From contig NC_088911.1 of the NCBI RefSeq assembly GCF_963576675.1, forward strand, positions 60,473,756-60,537,755: DNA of 64,000 bases, written 5' to 3'. The position numbers were made by a program, and so were the translations under genes. The notes beneath the pieces are model-generated. The model did not search any database, was not told where the DNA came from, and was given only the letters and a program-made list of their open reading frames with translations. Source of the DNA: Euphorbia lathyris (Eukaryota; Streptophyta; Magnoliopsida; Malpighiales; Euphorbiaceae). Positions 11,921 through 23,684 of this stretch are shown here, piece by piece. Position 1 is the first letter of the stretch; each line of letters starts with the position of its first letter.

Positions 11921-12326
11921 TGTTGAAACACCTTTCCACATAATTTTGATTTGACAAAATTGTTTAAGTATAATCCAAAATACATATTCTAAACACACTA
12001 AGTTTAAATGCTTTGATTTATTCTACTAATGTGTTTATTCAATGTTGAGTTATAAATGTTATAAGTCATAAGGATTGAAAGGCCCAAGCCCAATACGGAA
12101 GCCAAGGCCCAAGTCAAACAACTCAGTACACTCGGCCCGCGTATGTCAAGACGTTGCCGTTTTGAACAAAACGCAACTCAGCAAACGGAAGGATCTAGAA
12201 GACCTTCGGGAACAACTTCAAGATGAAGCTGCTGAGTAGTCTCGACAAACGTACAAGACAGCAGCTGGCGAAGGAAAACTTCCAGACAAAGTGTTTCCTC
12301 TTTTGGCAAAGTTCAGACGACACGGT

Positions 12327-13932
12327 TGATAGCTCCCATTTGTATAGGGTTTTTAGGCCCCTTTTAGCTTCCTTTTGCTTTATTTCCTTTCAGTTTTATT
12401 ATTGTTTTGTTATCTTTTAGTTAGAATTAGTAATTTCTCTTATTTTTGGCATTTTTTGTGTTTTCAGGTGTTTTTGGGCCTATTTGAGCATTCCCGAACC
12501 AGACCGAGCCTTTTGGAGCAATTCTGGACAATTCAGGGACCGTCGGAGCACTTTTGGGACTCGCCAGGGACCATTAGAGCATATTTTGGAAGCCTAGGGA
12601 CCAAAACGGATAAAAACCAGAGTTCTGCCCCATTTTGGCACTTGTCTCGACGAGACACAAAAGCGTCTCGGCGAGACAAGGCCTGTCTCGACGAGACACA
12701 TAAGTGTCTCGACGAGACAGGTCCTCGTCTCGACGAGACACTGCCTTTCTCGACGAGACGAGGAAGGGAGAGGCGTTTCCCTTGCTGGAATGTCGAACTA
12801 TTATGCCCAAAAAGCCCCTGTTAATATAGAAAACGACCTTTGTACCCCCGGAGACACTAGGGTTTCGCCCTATCTCTATAAATAGGGAGCTCCTCTCAGT
12901 TATTCGGGGACGGATTCCTTAAGAGCCGTCGTAATGTAGAGTTTTTAGCTTTTTATTTCCTTGCTTTCTAGATTAGGTTTACTTTCAGTTTTGTCTTTCC
13001 TTTTAAGAACGATTGATGGGGGAAGCGCTTGATCTTCTATTTTGTAATTGGAATCGACAAACGGGTTCTAGATTTCTTCTCTCTTTCCCTTTTGTCTCTT
13101 ACCTTTATATTCAATTGAAGCTCTTTTCCATTACTCCTATTGCTATGATTGGTTTGTCTATGAACTGATCCCCATCCAATTTGGGATGGGGATGAAATTG
13201 ATTGTATGAATATGTATGATTAGGGATTTAGGACCTTTGATTGATCAGTTTATGCATGCTTAATGCCTAGATATTGTTAGGAACAGGATTTATGCTAGAA
13301 TGAACATTGATAATGATCAACTAGCCTGTTTATGTATATAATGTGCCTAATGCCTGTGACCCTGACATTAAATAGGATTATAGATAGATGAGAACCTGAC
13401 CACGGAATTGTCTATGCTGAATCTATGTAAACTTGACCTCGCTAGAGACCACTAGGAGTGCGGCTTCGTGGCTGGGCTACGGCTTTAGCCTTAGTTGCCA
13501 ATGAACCTAATGCTTTGCATGACCTAGGGTATATGCCTAATCAAGCCGTCACCCAAATGCATGTGAATAGGAAGGACAATACTGATCATATTAGTCTTTC
13601 ACTTAGGGCAATTACCATCAAATCACTGGTAAAACATAATTCTGAACTCCCTAAACCCATACATAAGATTTAATCAAAGGATTCCTCAGCCTAGATTGTC
13701 CACCTTCTACCCTGTCAATTGTTCGCTTTATCTTATTATTGCTTTCAATTTAGTTATTTAGTTATTCCAAACCCAAACCTTTATTCAAACTCTCTAAACA
13801 ATTAATCATACTCGTTAGATTTACTAGTTATAACGAATAGTCTTTGTGGTTCGATCTCGTGCTTAGCACAATATTACTTGTTGCGATAGGATACACTTGT
13901 CCTATTAAATGCTATATACTTTACGAGCATCA
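12327..13932 (+). mobile_element. Solo LTR of a Ty3/gypsy (probably Athila-like) element
   Basis: The 1606-bp insert begins TGATAGCTCCC and ends GAGCATCA. It is flanked by ACGGT (12322-12326) and ACAGT (13933-13937), a 5-bp TSD with one substitution; the uninterrupted 3' LTR of S2 shows ACAGT at this place. It has a TATA box (TATAAATA, 12877-12884) in plus orientation and no coding capacity. The TGATA...ATCA ends match those of G1, G2 and G3. It probably formed by LTR-LTR recombination that removed the internal region. The 149-codon ORF over 12375-12824 only reads through the repeat array. Confidence 0.9.
12644..12759. repeat. Array of six GTCTCGACGAGAC dyads at 20-21 bp spacing
   Basis: Dyads start at 12644, 12665, 12685, 12706, 12727 and 12747, so spacings are 21, 20, 21, 21 and 20 bp. 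The core is GTCTCG-A-CGAGAC; the second copy has G at the centre and the last begins TTCTCG. Intervening 7-8 bp spacers differ in sequence, so the regularity is in spacing and dyad rather than in a simple tandem repeat. The array lies about 120-230 bp upstream of the solo LTR TATA box. Function unknown. Confidence 0.9.
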
Positions 13933-14073
13933 ACAGTATGCTGTCCAGTTGACCTTACCATAAAAGGAGAGACCATCTGCTGAGCTGACCGAGGACAGAA
14001 GATACACGATTGTGATTGGCCGAGAGCTCTGAGCAAGTCAGGATGACAACGACATATAGTCGTTTCCCTCCAA

Positions 14074-14123
14074 CGGTTATTTCGAAATTCGAAATGACCG
14101 ACGCCCAGGCGTCTCTATAAATA
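14074..14123 (+). promoter_or_regulatory. S2 5' LTR dyad plus TATA box
   Basis: The dyad at 14074-14100 has 13-nt arms around one central base with a single mismatch. TATAAATA follows at 14116-14123. Same layout as in S1. Confidence 0.75.
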
Positions 14124-14867
14124 GTGCCATCATAAGCTTCACAAGATACAGAACTTGATCAAGCAGTTACGCTGACCAAATTTCTACACAAGTTCTGCAA
14201 GCAAGAAGCAAAGCAAATCTTACACTACAATTTCTTATATCTGTGTAAAAGTCTAGAGTGATTGTTAAATCGTCTAAAGTGTCTTAGCACATCTTTGTAT
14301 TAGGACAAAACACTTATCATTTCTAGAGATAGAAAGGAGAGGCTGAGTACTCGGTTTTAAGTACTCAGCGAGAGATTAGGATTGAGTAGAAGTATAGATG
14401 AAGGTACTCTTGTCATACTCAGTTGCTGATATTGTAAAAGGTTTGAGGCTCTACCTTTAAAGAGCTCAGTAGAGGATTTGAAATCTCGAAACGTGTTCCG
14501 GGGACAGGACGTAGGCTTAGAAGAAGCCGAACCTGGATAAATCTGCTGAGTGAAGTATTTCTTACCTTTAACTCCTTATTTATATTGCTTGCTTTAAATA
14601 ATCAAAACTGACCAAGTAAAGATGTCAAATTGAGTTGTGCGCGTTGAACGTCTGAGCTCAGGAATAGACTCTAAGTGCTATCTCCTGACTCAAGCTAAGA
14701 AACTGACCTAGTCACCTGTTGACTAAGCCAGTATCTTGTTGTTTACTCAGCGCCGCTGTTAAAACCTTTTTCTTTAGAAAAAGAAGTCTGCCCTAATTGC
14801 GAAAAAAGTTTAAATAGTTCCTAACCCCCCCTTGGAACTATACTTGCAACCTTACAAGGGACCAACA

Positions 14868-14929
14868 AGTAGTATCAGAGCTTAAAAGCTCACTCTAAAA
14901 GGTCTAACAACCTTGAGCTAATCCCTACC
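14868..14929 (+). promoter_or_regulatory. S2 leader with primer-binding site
   Basis: TAGTATCAGAGC at 14870-14881 differs by one G-to-A change from the standard TGGTATCAGAGC initiator-Met site. The gag ATG follows at 14930. Confidence 0.88.
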
Positions 14930-16670
14930 ATGGGCGAAAACAGCACTCAGTTTCTCCCTGGAAACCAAACAACTCAAATACTGCTTGAGGGGCTGTCCAT
15001 TACTAGGCCTCCCCTATTCTTCGGGTCAAACTATACCTTCTGGAAGAATAGGATGAAGAACTTCATTCAGGCTACAAACATGAGTGCCTGGCTATCTATA
15101 GTCCAAGGCCCATTTGTACCTGTCGAGGTTGTGGCTGGCCAAACAGTTGTAAAAGCTGAGGCCAAATGGATAGAGGATGATCTTAAGAAGCTCCAAAACC
15201 ATGCTTCGGCTATCAATATGCTTCATTGTACGCTCGATGCTACAGAATATAATAAAATCTCAGGTTGTGAGTCGGCACAAGAGATCTGGAGAAAGCTGGA
15301 AGTCACCTACGAGGGAACAAATAAAGTAAAAGAATCCAAGGTGAATCAGCAGATGAGACTGTACAAGCTGTTCGAGATGAACAATGATGAGGGCATTTCA
15401 GACATGAATGCAAGGTTTACCAACATCATTAATGAGCTCAAGAGACTTGGGAAAATCTTCACTGAGGAAGAACAAGTCAAAAAGATTCTCAGGAGTCTTC
15501 CTAAAGACTGGCAAGCAAAGAAGACAGCAGTTGAGGAAGCTCAGGATTTAACCACCTACAAATATGACGAACTCATCGGTTCATTGCTGACCCATGAGAT
15601 ATCCATGAAAAACTTTGAGGTGAAGGAAAAATCTGAAGACAAGAAGCAGAAGTCACTTGTCATGAAAGCTGACTCCACTGACGGGAGTTCAACTGACGAT
15701 GATGAGATGGCTATGTTCACAAGGAAGATGAAAAGGCTATTCAAGAAGAGTGACAAATACTCTAAAAAGCCTTACAGAAAGTTTGATAAGTATAAGGCTG
15801 ACTCAAGTGACAGCAAATACAGAAAGGACATCTCAAAGCCCATTACATGCTTTGAGTGCCATCAAACTGGCCATATTAAGTCAAACTGCCCCACGCTGAG
15901 GAAAGACAAGAAAAGTGGGAAGAAGGCAATGGTGGCTACTTGGAGCGACAGCGATGAGTCTTCGTCCACAGAAACTGAGGCCACCGAGTCAGCGAAGATA
16001 TGCTTCATGGCTGATGAACTTACTGAGCCATGCGTCTCTGAGCATGCTGACCCATCCATCGCATCAGATGATGAAGAGCAATCAAATGAGGTAATTTCTC
16101 TTCCACAGCTCAGAAACGATATGGTTAATGCCCTGAGTGATCTCTATACACTTGTCAAAAAGTGTAATAAAAAAGTTAGAGCACTCAGCGGGCGCTGTGA
16201 CGAAGTGGAAGAGGTCAAACTGAGTGACCTCAGATTCCGTCTTCAGGACAATTCAACTCTGCATGATAACATGAAAATCATGCATGAGTATGTCTCTGAA
16301 GTCCAGTCAGTTTCAAAGAAACTGAGGAAGGACGTCACAACCATCCAGAACCAACTAAAGGTTCCTAAGAAAAATAACATTCCTCTGAGAACTCAGTACC
16401 AATGTACTAAGCAGAGATGGAATCCCCAGCGAAAAGTCCAGTGTGACTTTTGTGGGAAGTTAGGACACACCACTAAGGTGTGCTGGCACGCTCAGCACTA
16501 GGGGTACTGACAAGTCAGTAAAAAATCCTAAACAGAAGGTCAGTTGTGACTTCTGTGGAAAGAATGGCCATACTGTCAATGTATGTCGCCATAAAATAAA
16601 ATATGATGCTATACCTGTTGCACCTAACAAGTCAGGACCCAAAAAGAATTGGGTACCTAAAAGTAACTAG
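14930..16670 (+). pseudogene. gag: S2 Gag, near-intact with one lesion
   Basis: It is closely similar to S1 Gag over its whole length, with knuckles CFECHQTGHIKSNC and CDFCGKLGHTTKVC. The frame stops at TAG 16499-16501, where S1 has TGG, and S2 also has one extra G immediately after. Beyond the shift, the third knuckle (CDFCGKNGHTVNVC) and the C-terminal end (WVPKSN, stop at 16668-16670) are preserved in another frame. The truncated product would keep the capsid fold and two of three knuckles. Confidence 0.9.
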
Positions 16671-16675
16671 TTACA

Positions 16676-19600
16676 ATGCAGGTAAGCCTGAGATGTGCCG
16701 AGAAGTCAAAGATGTGGTATATTGACAGCGCATGCTCAAGGCATATGACGGGTGATGAAACTCAGTTCATCACGTTTGAATGTAAACGAGGAGGGAGCGT
16801 AAGTTTTGGAGACAACAAGAAGGGTAAGATAGTAGGCTCAGGAACCATCGGAGGTAATCCTACTATTGAATCTGTCTCCCTAGTCAGCGGACTCAAATAT
16901 AACTTACTCAGCGTAGCTCAGCTATGTGACAATGGGAGAAAAGTTATATTTGATGCTACTGGATGTAAAATATACGAGGGTAAAACAAATGAGTTAATTT
17001 TAACTGCCCCTCGGATAGATAATGTCTTCATGCTAGATTTAGAGAAAAAGTTTTCAAAAACTGTGTGCTTAGTAACAAAGGAAGAAAATTCCTGGCTATG
17101 GCACAGGAGACTTGGTCATGTAAGCATGGACCTCCTGGCCAAACTAGCAAGAAAGCAATTGGTTGAGGGACTGCCTGAACTTAAATTTCAAAAAGATCAA
17201 TTATGCCACGCTTGCCAAGCTGGAAAACAAACCAAACAATCTTTTCACAGTAAAAATATTGTCTCAACTAAACGTCCGTTAGAGTTACTACACTTGGATC
17301 TCTTTGGTCCAGTCCAGTCGCTGAGTCTGGGTGGAAGAAGATTTTCCTTGGTCATTGTAGATGACTTCTCTCGGTATACGTGGGTTATCTTGCTGACCGG
17401 CAAGGATGAGACTTTTGAGATATTTTCAAATTTGGTTAGAAAAATTGAAAATGAAAAAGACCTAAAATTAGCTCATATCCGTAGTGATAACGGTGGAGAA
17501 TTCAAAAACCAAAAGTTTGTTGAATTGTGTGAAGCCAGCGGCATTGACCATAATTTTTCTGCTCCTAGAACACCTCAGCAAAATGGGGTTGTAGAAATGA
17601 AGAACAGAACTCTAGTTGAAATAGCCAGGACAATGCTGGATGAGCATAGGCTTCCAAAGTATTTTTGGGGAGAGACTGTTAACACAGCATGCTACATTCT
17701 TAATAGGGCTCTAGTTAGACCTATACTCAAGAAAACCCCCTATGAACTTTGGAAAGGACGAAAGCCCAACATTGGATACTTTCGTGCCTTTGGCTGTAGA
17801 TGTTTTATTTTAAATACCAAAGATAGCTTAGCAAAGTTTGATTCAAAAGCTGATGAGGCTATCTTTTTGGGCTACTCAACAAACGGCAAAGCATACAGAG
17901 TTTTTAATAAACGAACTCAAGTTTTAGAAGAGTCTATACATGTAGAGTTTGATGAAACTGACCCTGCAGGTAGATACCAGCCGCTGACCGAAGATGATCC
18001 ACACTCAGTAACCATTGCTGACCCAGAACCAGCTACTGAGTCATTCACAAAAAGGCTGACCAAGAGTAAGAGTGAACCTAAGATTACTTTTACTGACCCA
18101 TCTACTTCTGCAGAGATTGTTGAAACACAGACAGCACAAGACACAAATCTACCCAAAGAAGTAAGGATCCCAAGAGGGCACTCAGAAAGTGCAATCCTTG
18201 ATTCTGCTGGGAATACCCTGATGACGAGGAATCAACTCAGGAAGTACCTCAGCAATGTTGCCTTCGTCTCAGTACAAGAACCGAAGAATTTCGCTGAAGC
18301 TGAGTACGATGAATTCTGGATGAACGCAATGCAAGAGGAGCTCGATCAATTAAGAAGAAACGATGTATGGGAGCTAGTACCTCATCTAAAGAGTCAAAAG
18401 ACCATCGGAACAAGATGGGTCTTCAAGAACAAGATGGATGAACAAGGAAACGTAGTCAGGAACAAGGCAAGGCTTGTAGCTCAGGGCTACAGTCAGCAAG
18501 AAAGTATTGACTACGGTGAGACCTTTGCCCCAGTGGCAAGGCTAGAGGCAATTAGAATTCTATGTGCATATGCATCTTACATGAATTTTAAATTATTCCA
18601 AATGGATGTCAAAAGTGCATTTCTTAATAGAGTTATAAACGAGGAAGTTTATGTGAATCAACCTCCAGGTTTTGAGGACCCTAAGTTCCTAAACCATGTT
18701 TACAAACTCAAAAAGGCTCTGTACGGCCTCAAGCAAGCACCACGTGCTTGGTATGAGAGGCTGACCAGTTTCCTGCTGACTAGAAATTACGTCAAGGGTA
18801 AAGCTGATACAACCTTATTCATTAAGAAAAAGGGTAAAGATACCCTGCTGGCCCAAATTTATGTTGATGATATAATATTTGGTGCAACTAACGAATCAAT
18901 GTGCAAGGAGTTTAGAAAACAAATGCAGACTGAGTTTGAAATGTCCATGATGGGAGAACTCAACTTCTTCCTCGGTCTTCAAATTAAACAAGGAAAGAAT
19001 GGCATCTTCATCAGTCAAGCCAAATATGCCAAGGAGATATTAAAGAAATATGACTTGGAGAATTGCAAGCCAATATCCACTCCTATGGGCACTGACACTA
19101 TCCTCTGCGCTGACGAGAATGGTAAGTCTGTAGACAGCAAATTATATCGAGATATGATAGGCTCTCTACTTTACTTAACAGCCAGTAGACCGGACATTCA
19201 GTTTTCACTATGCTACTGTGCTAGATATCAATCTAACCCTAAGGAATCTCATTACATTGTTGTAAAAAGAATCCTTAGATACTTGCAAAGCTCAGTAAAC
19301 GCAGGTTTGTGGTATCCAAATACTCATGATTTTACACTCATTGGATACACTGACGCTGACTATGGACGAGATAAGCTGGAACGAAAAAGCACCTCTGGAG
19401 GATGCCACTTCTTAGGAAGCTGTCTTGTATCCTGGTTCAGCAAAAAGCAGGCGTCAGTAGCCTTGTCTACCACTGAAGCTGAGTACATTGTTGCTGGTCA
19501 TTGTGTTACTCAAGTCCTATGGATTAAGCAACAGCTTGAAGACTATGGTGTTCAAACGAAGACAATTGAAGTCAAGTGTGACAACAAAAGTGCAATTGAT

Positions 19601-19807
19601 CTTTCCAAGAACCCAATTCAACACAGCAGAATGAAGCATGTCAGCATCAGACATCACTTCATTAGAGACCATGTACTCAAGGGTGAGATCAAGCTGACCT
19701 TTGTCCCAACGAACGAACAACTTGCGGATATCTTCACGAAGCCACTGGCTCGTGAGCAGTTCAGCATACTGAGAGAAGCAATTGGTATGTTTAATCCTCT
19801 TCAGTAA
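16676..19807 (+). CDS. pol: S2 Pol, intact 1043 aa (PR-INT-RT-RNase H)
   Basis: A single open frame contains all copia Pol domains. Protease Asp17 ([10 protein letters not shown]); the integrase zinc region His143/His148 with Cys177/Cys180; integrase Asp208 (HLDLFGP), Asp271 (SDNGGEF) and Glu307 (QQNGVVE); RT Asp644 ([11 protein letters not shown]) and YVDD 729-732; RNase H Asp893 (YTDAD), Glu934 (TTEAEY) and Asp969. Two residues look unusual against S1: Met308 for Arg next to the catalytic Glu, and Arg652 for Gly just after AFLN. ATG 16676 lies 5 nt after the gag stop, in a different frame from the ancestral gag frame. It is the only complete pol in the window. Confidence 0.93.
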   Translation: MQVSLRCAEKSKMWYIDSACSRHMTGDETQFITFECKRGGSVSFGDNKKGKIVGSGTIGGNPTIESVSLVSGLKYNLLSVAQLCDNGRKVIFDATGCKIYEGKTNELILTAPRIDNVFMLDLEKKFSKTVCLVTKEENSWLWHRRLGHVSMDLLAKLARKQLVEGLPELKFQKDQLCHACQAGKQTKQSFHSKNIVSTKRPLELLHLDLFGPVQSLSLGGRRFSLVIVDDFSRYTWVILLTGKDETFEIFSNLVRKIENEKDLKLAHIRSDNGGEFKNQKFVELCEASGIDHNFSAPRTPQQNGVVEMKNRTLVEIARTMLDEHRLPKYFWGETVNTACYILNRALVRPILKKTPYELWKGRKPNIGYFRAFGCRCFILNTKDSLAKFDSKADEAIFLGYSTNGKAYRVFNKRTQVLEESIHVEFDETDPAGRYQPLTEDDPHSVTIADPEPATESFTKRLTKSKSEPKITFTDPSTSAEIVETQTAQDTNLPKEVRIPRGHSESAILDSAGNTLMTRNQLRKYLSNVAFVSVQEPKNFAEAEYDEFWMNAMQEELDQLRRNDVWELVPHLKSQKTIGTRWVFKNKMDEQGNVVRNKARLVAQGYSQQESIDYGETFAPVARLEAIRILCAYASYMNFKLFQMDVKSAFLNRVINEEVYVNQPPGFEDPKFLNHVYKLKKALYGLKQAPRAWYERLTSFLLTRNYVKGKADTTLFIKKKGKDTLLAQIYVDDIIFGATNESMCKEFRKQMQTEFEMSMMGELNFFLGLQIKQGKNGIFISQAKYAKEILKKYDLENCKPISTPMGTDTILCADENGKSVDSKLYRDMIGSLLYLTASRPDIQFSLCYCARYQSNPKESHYIVVKRILRYLQSSVNAGLWYPNTHDFTLIGYTDADYGRDKLERKSTSGGCHFLGSCLVSWFSKKQASVALSTTEAEYIVAGHCVTQVLWIKQQLEDYGVQTKTIEVKCDNKSAIDLSKNPIQHSRMKHVSIRHHFIRDHVLKGEIKLTFVPTNEQLADIFTKPLAREQFSILREAIGMFNPLQ

Positions 19808-20278
19808 ATTCCTGTGCTAAATGAATATGAATGCTGAGTGAATTACTATGCTGAATGATTGATTGTTTGCTGAGTAACTCATCGAAACTGACTGAACATC
19901 AAATACTGAGTAACTTGCACACTGAGTAAATTAGTTTAAACTTAAACTTTAAAATCATCCGTAAATGCATTACTGACCACTCAGAATATCAAACGCTTGA
20001 CATTCTAAATACTGAGTGTTAGATCCGTTAACATAAATGCAAAGCACGCGTATAGTCCTAGGATGACGTATTCGCCGTATGTGTCATAAATGCCAGGATC
20101 CTTGTCGGTACATGATCCCAAGGCAAAACTGACACATGGATTCGATTAAGATCCACACCGTTCACTCCGCCTATAAATTATGGGAAATTCCCCATCTTTT
20201 ATTCTTTACGCTTAATCATTCTAAGGCAAAGAATTCTTTCTCTCTTAAATTCCTCTAACCACTTCCTATCTTCGAACT
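19808..20278 (+). promoter_or_regulatory. S2 pol-env spacer with promoter-like block
   Basis: No gene is seen between the pol stop and the env-like ATG. The first half is rich in the words ACTGAGTA and TGCTGA. A block conserved with S1 follows: CACGCGTATAG near 20045, TGACGTA (bZIP-type core) at 20064-20070, a purine-poor stretch, then TATAAAT at 20172-20178, about 107 bp before ATG 20279. In S1 the same elements occur in the same order at 25301-25432. This suggests a separate internal promoter for the env-position ORF; it is an inference from position and conservation. Confidence 0.55.
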
Positions 20279-23143
20279 ATGACTAAGATATCCTACAATG
20301 TCTCCGGTGCCGGGCACGAAAAGTCCAGCTCCGATGAACCTTCACGAAACCCTTCTACACCGAGCAAGGGTAAAACTGGCCAAACTTCTGGCCAAGGGAA
20401 AGTTGTTAAGATCAGGACCTACTCCAAGGTCTTCGAAAATGTCCGCGAATGGAAGGTTGAGCCCTCCAGATGGGTTTCTGAGCATTTCGTACAACATGAA
20501 CAGCCATTTGCCGAATGGATTTCCAAGAATGAATGGACTAGGCTGTTCTCTGTCAGGGATGAAACTTATCCTGACCTAGTGAGGGAGTTTTACCACAACC
20601 TCAAGGTTGCCAGTGACTCCACCGACTACCTATGCACTGAAGTAAGAGGCAAAACCATCTTCATCAACCCTTTGTACATAGGAAACCTTCTCCAACTGAA
20701 AACTGAGGGAGTAAGGCTGAGAAAATCGGGAGATCATGACAAGACAAACTATGTACACAGTTTTTGCAAACCTAATGGCTACTCAGGAGAAGTCTCAGCT
20801 TCTTCGATGGGTCAGCACCAGAAAATGGCTCACTACCTGCTGAGTTATTTTATTTACCCGAAGATCAACTGCACTACATCAGCAACAAACTTTGAATAGT
20901 GCTTCATATGGCACATGCTGACGTACACCCCCATCAACATGCCGGTCTTCTTAGTTGCTGGGTTCCTACGCAGCACGGGTACGATGAGACTTGGGTCACT
21001 CATAACTAGGATCCTCATTGACCACAAGATTGACCTCCAAGGTGAGGAATCTTACCGAGGATCTGAGATAACAGCATCCTCACTGAGGGCGCTGAAGTTT
21101 GGACAGCCTTTGAAGAAAGGTAAAGTTGCTGCTGCTGCTGATGCTTGCCAAGCTGAGGAAACTGCTGAGCCAAAGAAAGGGCGAAGAACTAAGGCCCCAG
21201 CTTCCCGCAAGAGGAAAACTGCTGAGACTCCTACTCCAAACGTTGAGTCTCCAGCAAAGAAGCAGAAGTCAGTTGGCAAGTCAGCTGAGAAAAGAAACAA
21301 GCAAGATGAGCCTGGCACTGAGGAAGCTGCTGAGCTACCTCAGAAGAAGCAGAAGTCTTCAACACTGGCACCTCTAGAAGCCATACCGACAGACTTCATT
21401 GTATCGGGTGATTCTCACTTCACCCAGTGTCAAGGTACCAATGTTGAGTCTGAGGAACCTGAGGTCTAGTTAGATGACCACTTCATCTCCCAAGTTGAGG
21501 AAGAACTTGATGGAGATAGTACTGAGGAAGAAGATGAAGAAGCCAGCGGTCATGATGACGTTGAGGATTCTGAGGAAACTGCCAGCGAAATTGAAGCTGA
21601 GGATGCTAATACTGGGTTAGCTTGTGGAGATGTGCATGTCGACACTGAGTTGGTTGCAGGAGTTGAGCAAGTACTTGACCAACACACTGTTGATCAAGTT
21701 GAAGAGCAAGCTGACCAGCTTCATACTGAGCAACAGGAATCCTTCCCTACTCACTCAGGAGAACCTGCCCATACTGACACTCCACCTCGTAGAAGGCAAA
21801 AGTTGGTCAAGGCCAGTGAGAAGATAGTCAGTGAACTTCCTGTGCAACTTCCAACTCTTCCTGACCTTGTCCTATCCAAAACAACTAAGGACCCTTCTAC
21901 TGTTCAACTGAAATTTTTCAAACGGCAATCAACTTCCTCTACTTCAGCGCCGTTGGAAAAACAAGCCTCTGTTTCTTCTCAACAGGAACATGCCGACCAT
22001 AACACTTCAACCACTTCAACCAGTCAGGTTGAACCGTCCACTGTTCATGCTGTCTCCTCAAGTATGGTGCTGACTCCCCATCCTTCCGCACTCAGCACAG
22101 ACAGTGTTCGGGTTATTACTTCCACAACCAATCTCTCTACTGATCAATCAACAATTCCTCCGACTCAAGTGCAGATTGAGCAAACTCATCCAGTCACTGA
22201 CCAGGGTACTCCTTTTACTCCACTTCCTTCTGGTCATACTGATGTCCATCTGAATGCCACTGAGTCCGGCAAAAAGCTCATTGACTCAGTGCAAGCACTT
22301 ATTAACGATCTTCAACATTCCGTTTCGCCTGCTGCTGGATCTTCAATTCCTGAGACCACTCAGCTCTCCCAGGTCACTCTGCTTCTCAACGAAGTCAAGG
22401 GACTCAAGGATCAGCTGAATGTTGTCTTGTCCTTCCAAACCCAGCAAGCTAAGTAGGATTCCCTTGCCAAGTTGGCAGAGATACAGCTGACAACAGTTCA
22501 ACATCTGAACTCTCTCCATCACCAAGTCCAGAAGTTGTCTGCTGTGAACACTGACTACGCCACTTCCTCTGAACTCAAAATGCTCTTTGCTCAGCTTCAT
22601 ACTGAGCAACTCAAGACCAATGAGCAAATGGTGTCATACAGTCAGTGCTCCGTTGAGCAAATCGATGAGTCCATCAGGCTACTTAACCTAAACAAGCAAG
22701 AGATGGATACTGATGTGTTAAAGCAGAATGAGTTGTTGTCTCTCGCACAACAATCTTTCAACCACATCCGTCACAACAATATCCAGCGTCATCATTATGA
22801 CTCAGCTCTCTTGAAGACATTCCACCAAATTTTTGCTGGCCTCTCTGAAGCACTCCTCTAGCAAGCCAAAGCTCAAGCTTTCAGTGTAAATATGCTCAGT
22901 GCTGCTGATCTTCGAGTACCAGTCGAAGTATCAGCTGATGGAGTTGCCATTTTTGATGGCGTAAATGAGAGTGCTGAGAAGCTTAAGGAGCTTTCTCAAG
23001 AACTGACTAGAGCCGTGTTAACCGATGCATTCAAGCTCCCTGAAGTTGACAAAACGGGGGAGAAAGCGCAAGCAGCTAGAGCTCAGCACGAGCGACGTCA
23101 GTATGAGCGAAGTCAGTCTTCACAACACAAGAAAAAGAAATAG
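20279..23143 (+). pseudogene. S2 env-position ORF (plant-transposon-associated domain), four TAG stops
   Basis: One frame of 955 codons is interrupted only by TAG at 20897, 21467, 22454 and 22859. Residues about 40-290 resemble a domain found with plant retroelements (EWISKNEW, DLVREFYHNL, GKTIFINP, KINCTTSATNF). Then come a basic cluster (RRTKAPASRKRK, about 301-313), a Lys/Glu-rich part, a strongly acidic stretch (about 21480-21610), a Ser/Thr/Pro-rich region and a Gln/Leu-rich, probably coiled-coil C-terminus. I see no signal peptide or membrane segment, so the label envelope rests on position only. S1 has CAG at the third stop and TGG at the fourth. Confidence 0.8.
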
Positions 23144-23684
23144 ATAGGCTAGCTCAGTATACAGTTTTAACCTTTTGTTGCCATATCTTTTTATGTGTTG
23201 CTGTGTAATGAATGACTTCCATAAATATATCATATCCTTATCTTCATCATCTTCAAATCTTAAGTTATGATATATATTGCTAAATACTGAGTTATGGAGT
23301 ATCTTCAATTGAATCAGCCATGCTTAACACTTGTAAAATTATTTGACTAAATCAAATGCTGATAACATGTTTGACATTGACCTATGTGTTTATAAAACAT
23401 TCTTATAAGAACTCATTGAACAAAAAAATTACTCAGCGCGCTCTATATGATTAAACCTTCCGCTTAATACTGAGTAGATAGAATATGTTGAAATAGCTGA
23501 CCTATAATCTGAAAACTGACCTTAAATTTACTCATGTAAACCCTTACAAGTTTCAAGTAAAACTTAAGTCAGTAGCTCAACCCTTACGGGGGAGTTTGCT
23601 AAATTATACTAGGTCAACTATCATGGGGGAGCTCATACTGAGTTCCTTGCTGAATAGTTTTGCCAACATCAAAATGGGGGAGTT
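23144..23684 (+). other. S2 3' untranslated region with three purine tracts
   Basis: No gene. Three GGGGGAG tracts lie at about 23586-23594, 23623-23631 and 23674-23682. The last abuts the 3' LTR and is the expected primer for plus-strand DNA synthesis. Repeated purine tracts upstream of the 3' LTR are a known Sirevirus feature. Confidence 0.85.

Larger units (their letters stand above)
11921..14867 (+). repeat. S2 5' LTR, split by a solo LTR
   Basis: LTR sequence occupies 11921-12326 and 13938-14867 (plus the TSD copy at 13933-13937). It matches 23685-25020 base for base apart from a few substitutions, for example CTTTG against ATTTG near the start. The solo LTR sits upstream of the LTR's own TATA box at 14116, so it could change or block transcription from this copy. 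Confidence 0.93.

Noticed and set aside
12644..12759. CRISPR-like array (regular short palindromic repeats)
   Set aside because: The repeats are 13 bp with 7-8 bp spacers, inside a plant LTR with TSDs; no cas genes and far too short.
12375..12824. 149-aa ORF in the solo LTR
   Set aside because: The repeated Asp/Glu/Thr/Arg pattern is only the dyad array read as codons.
21120..21320. Host chromatin protein fused to S2 (basic/acidic repeats)
   Set aside because: The same segment is in S1 at the same place, so it belongs to the element's own third ORF.
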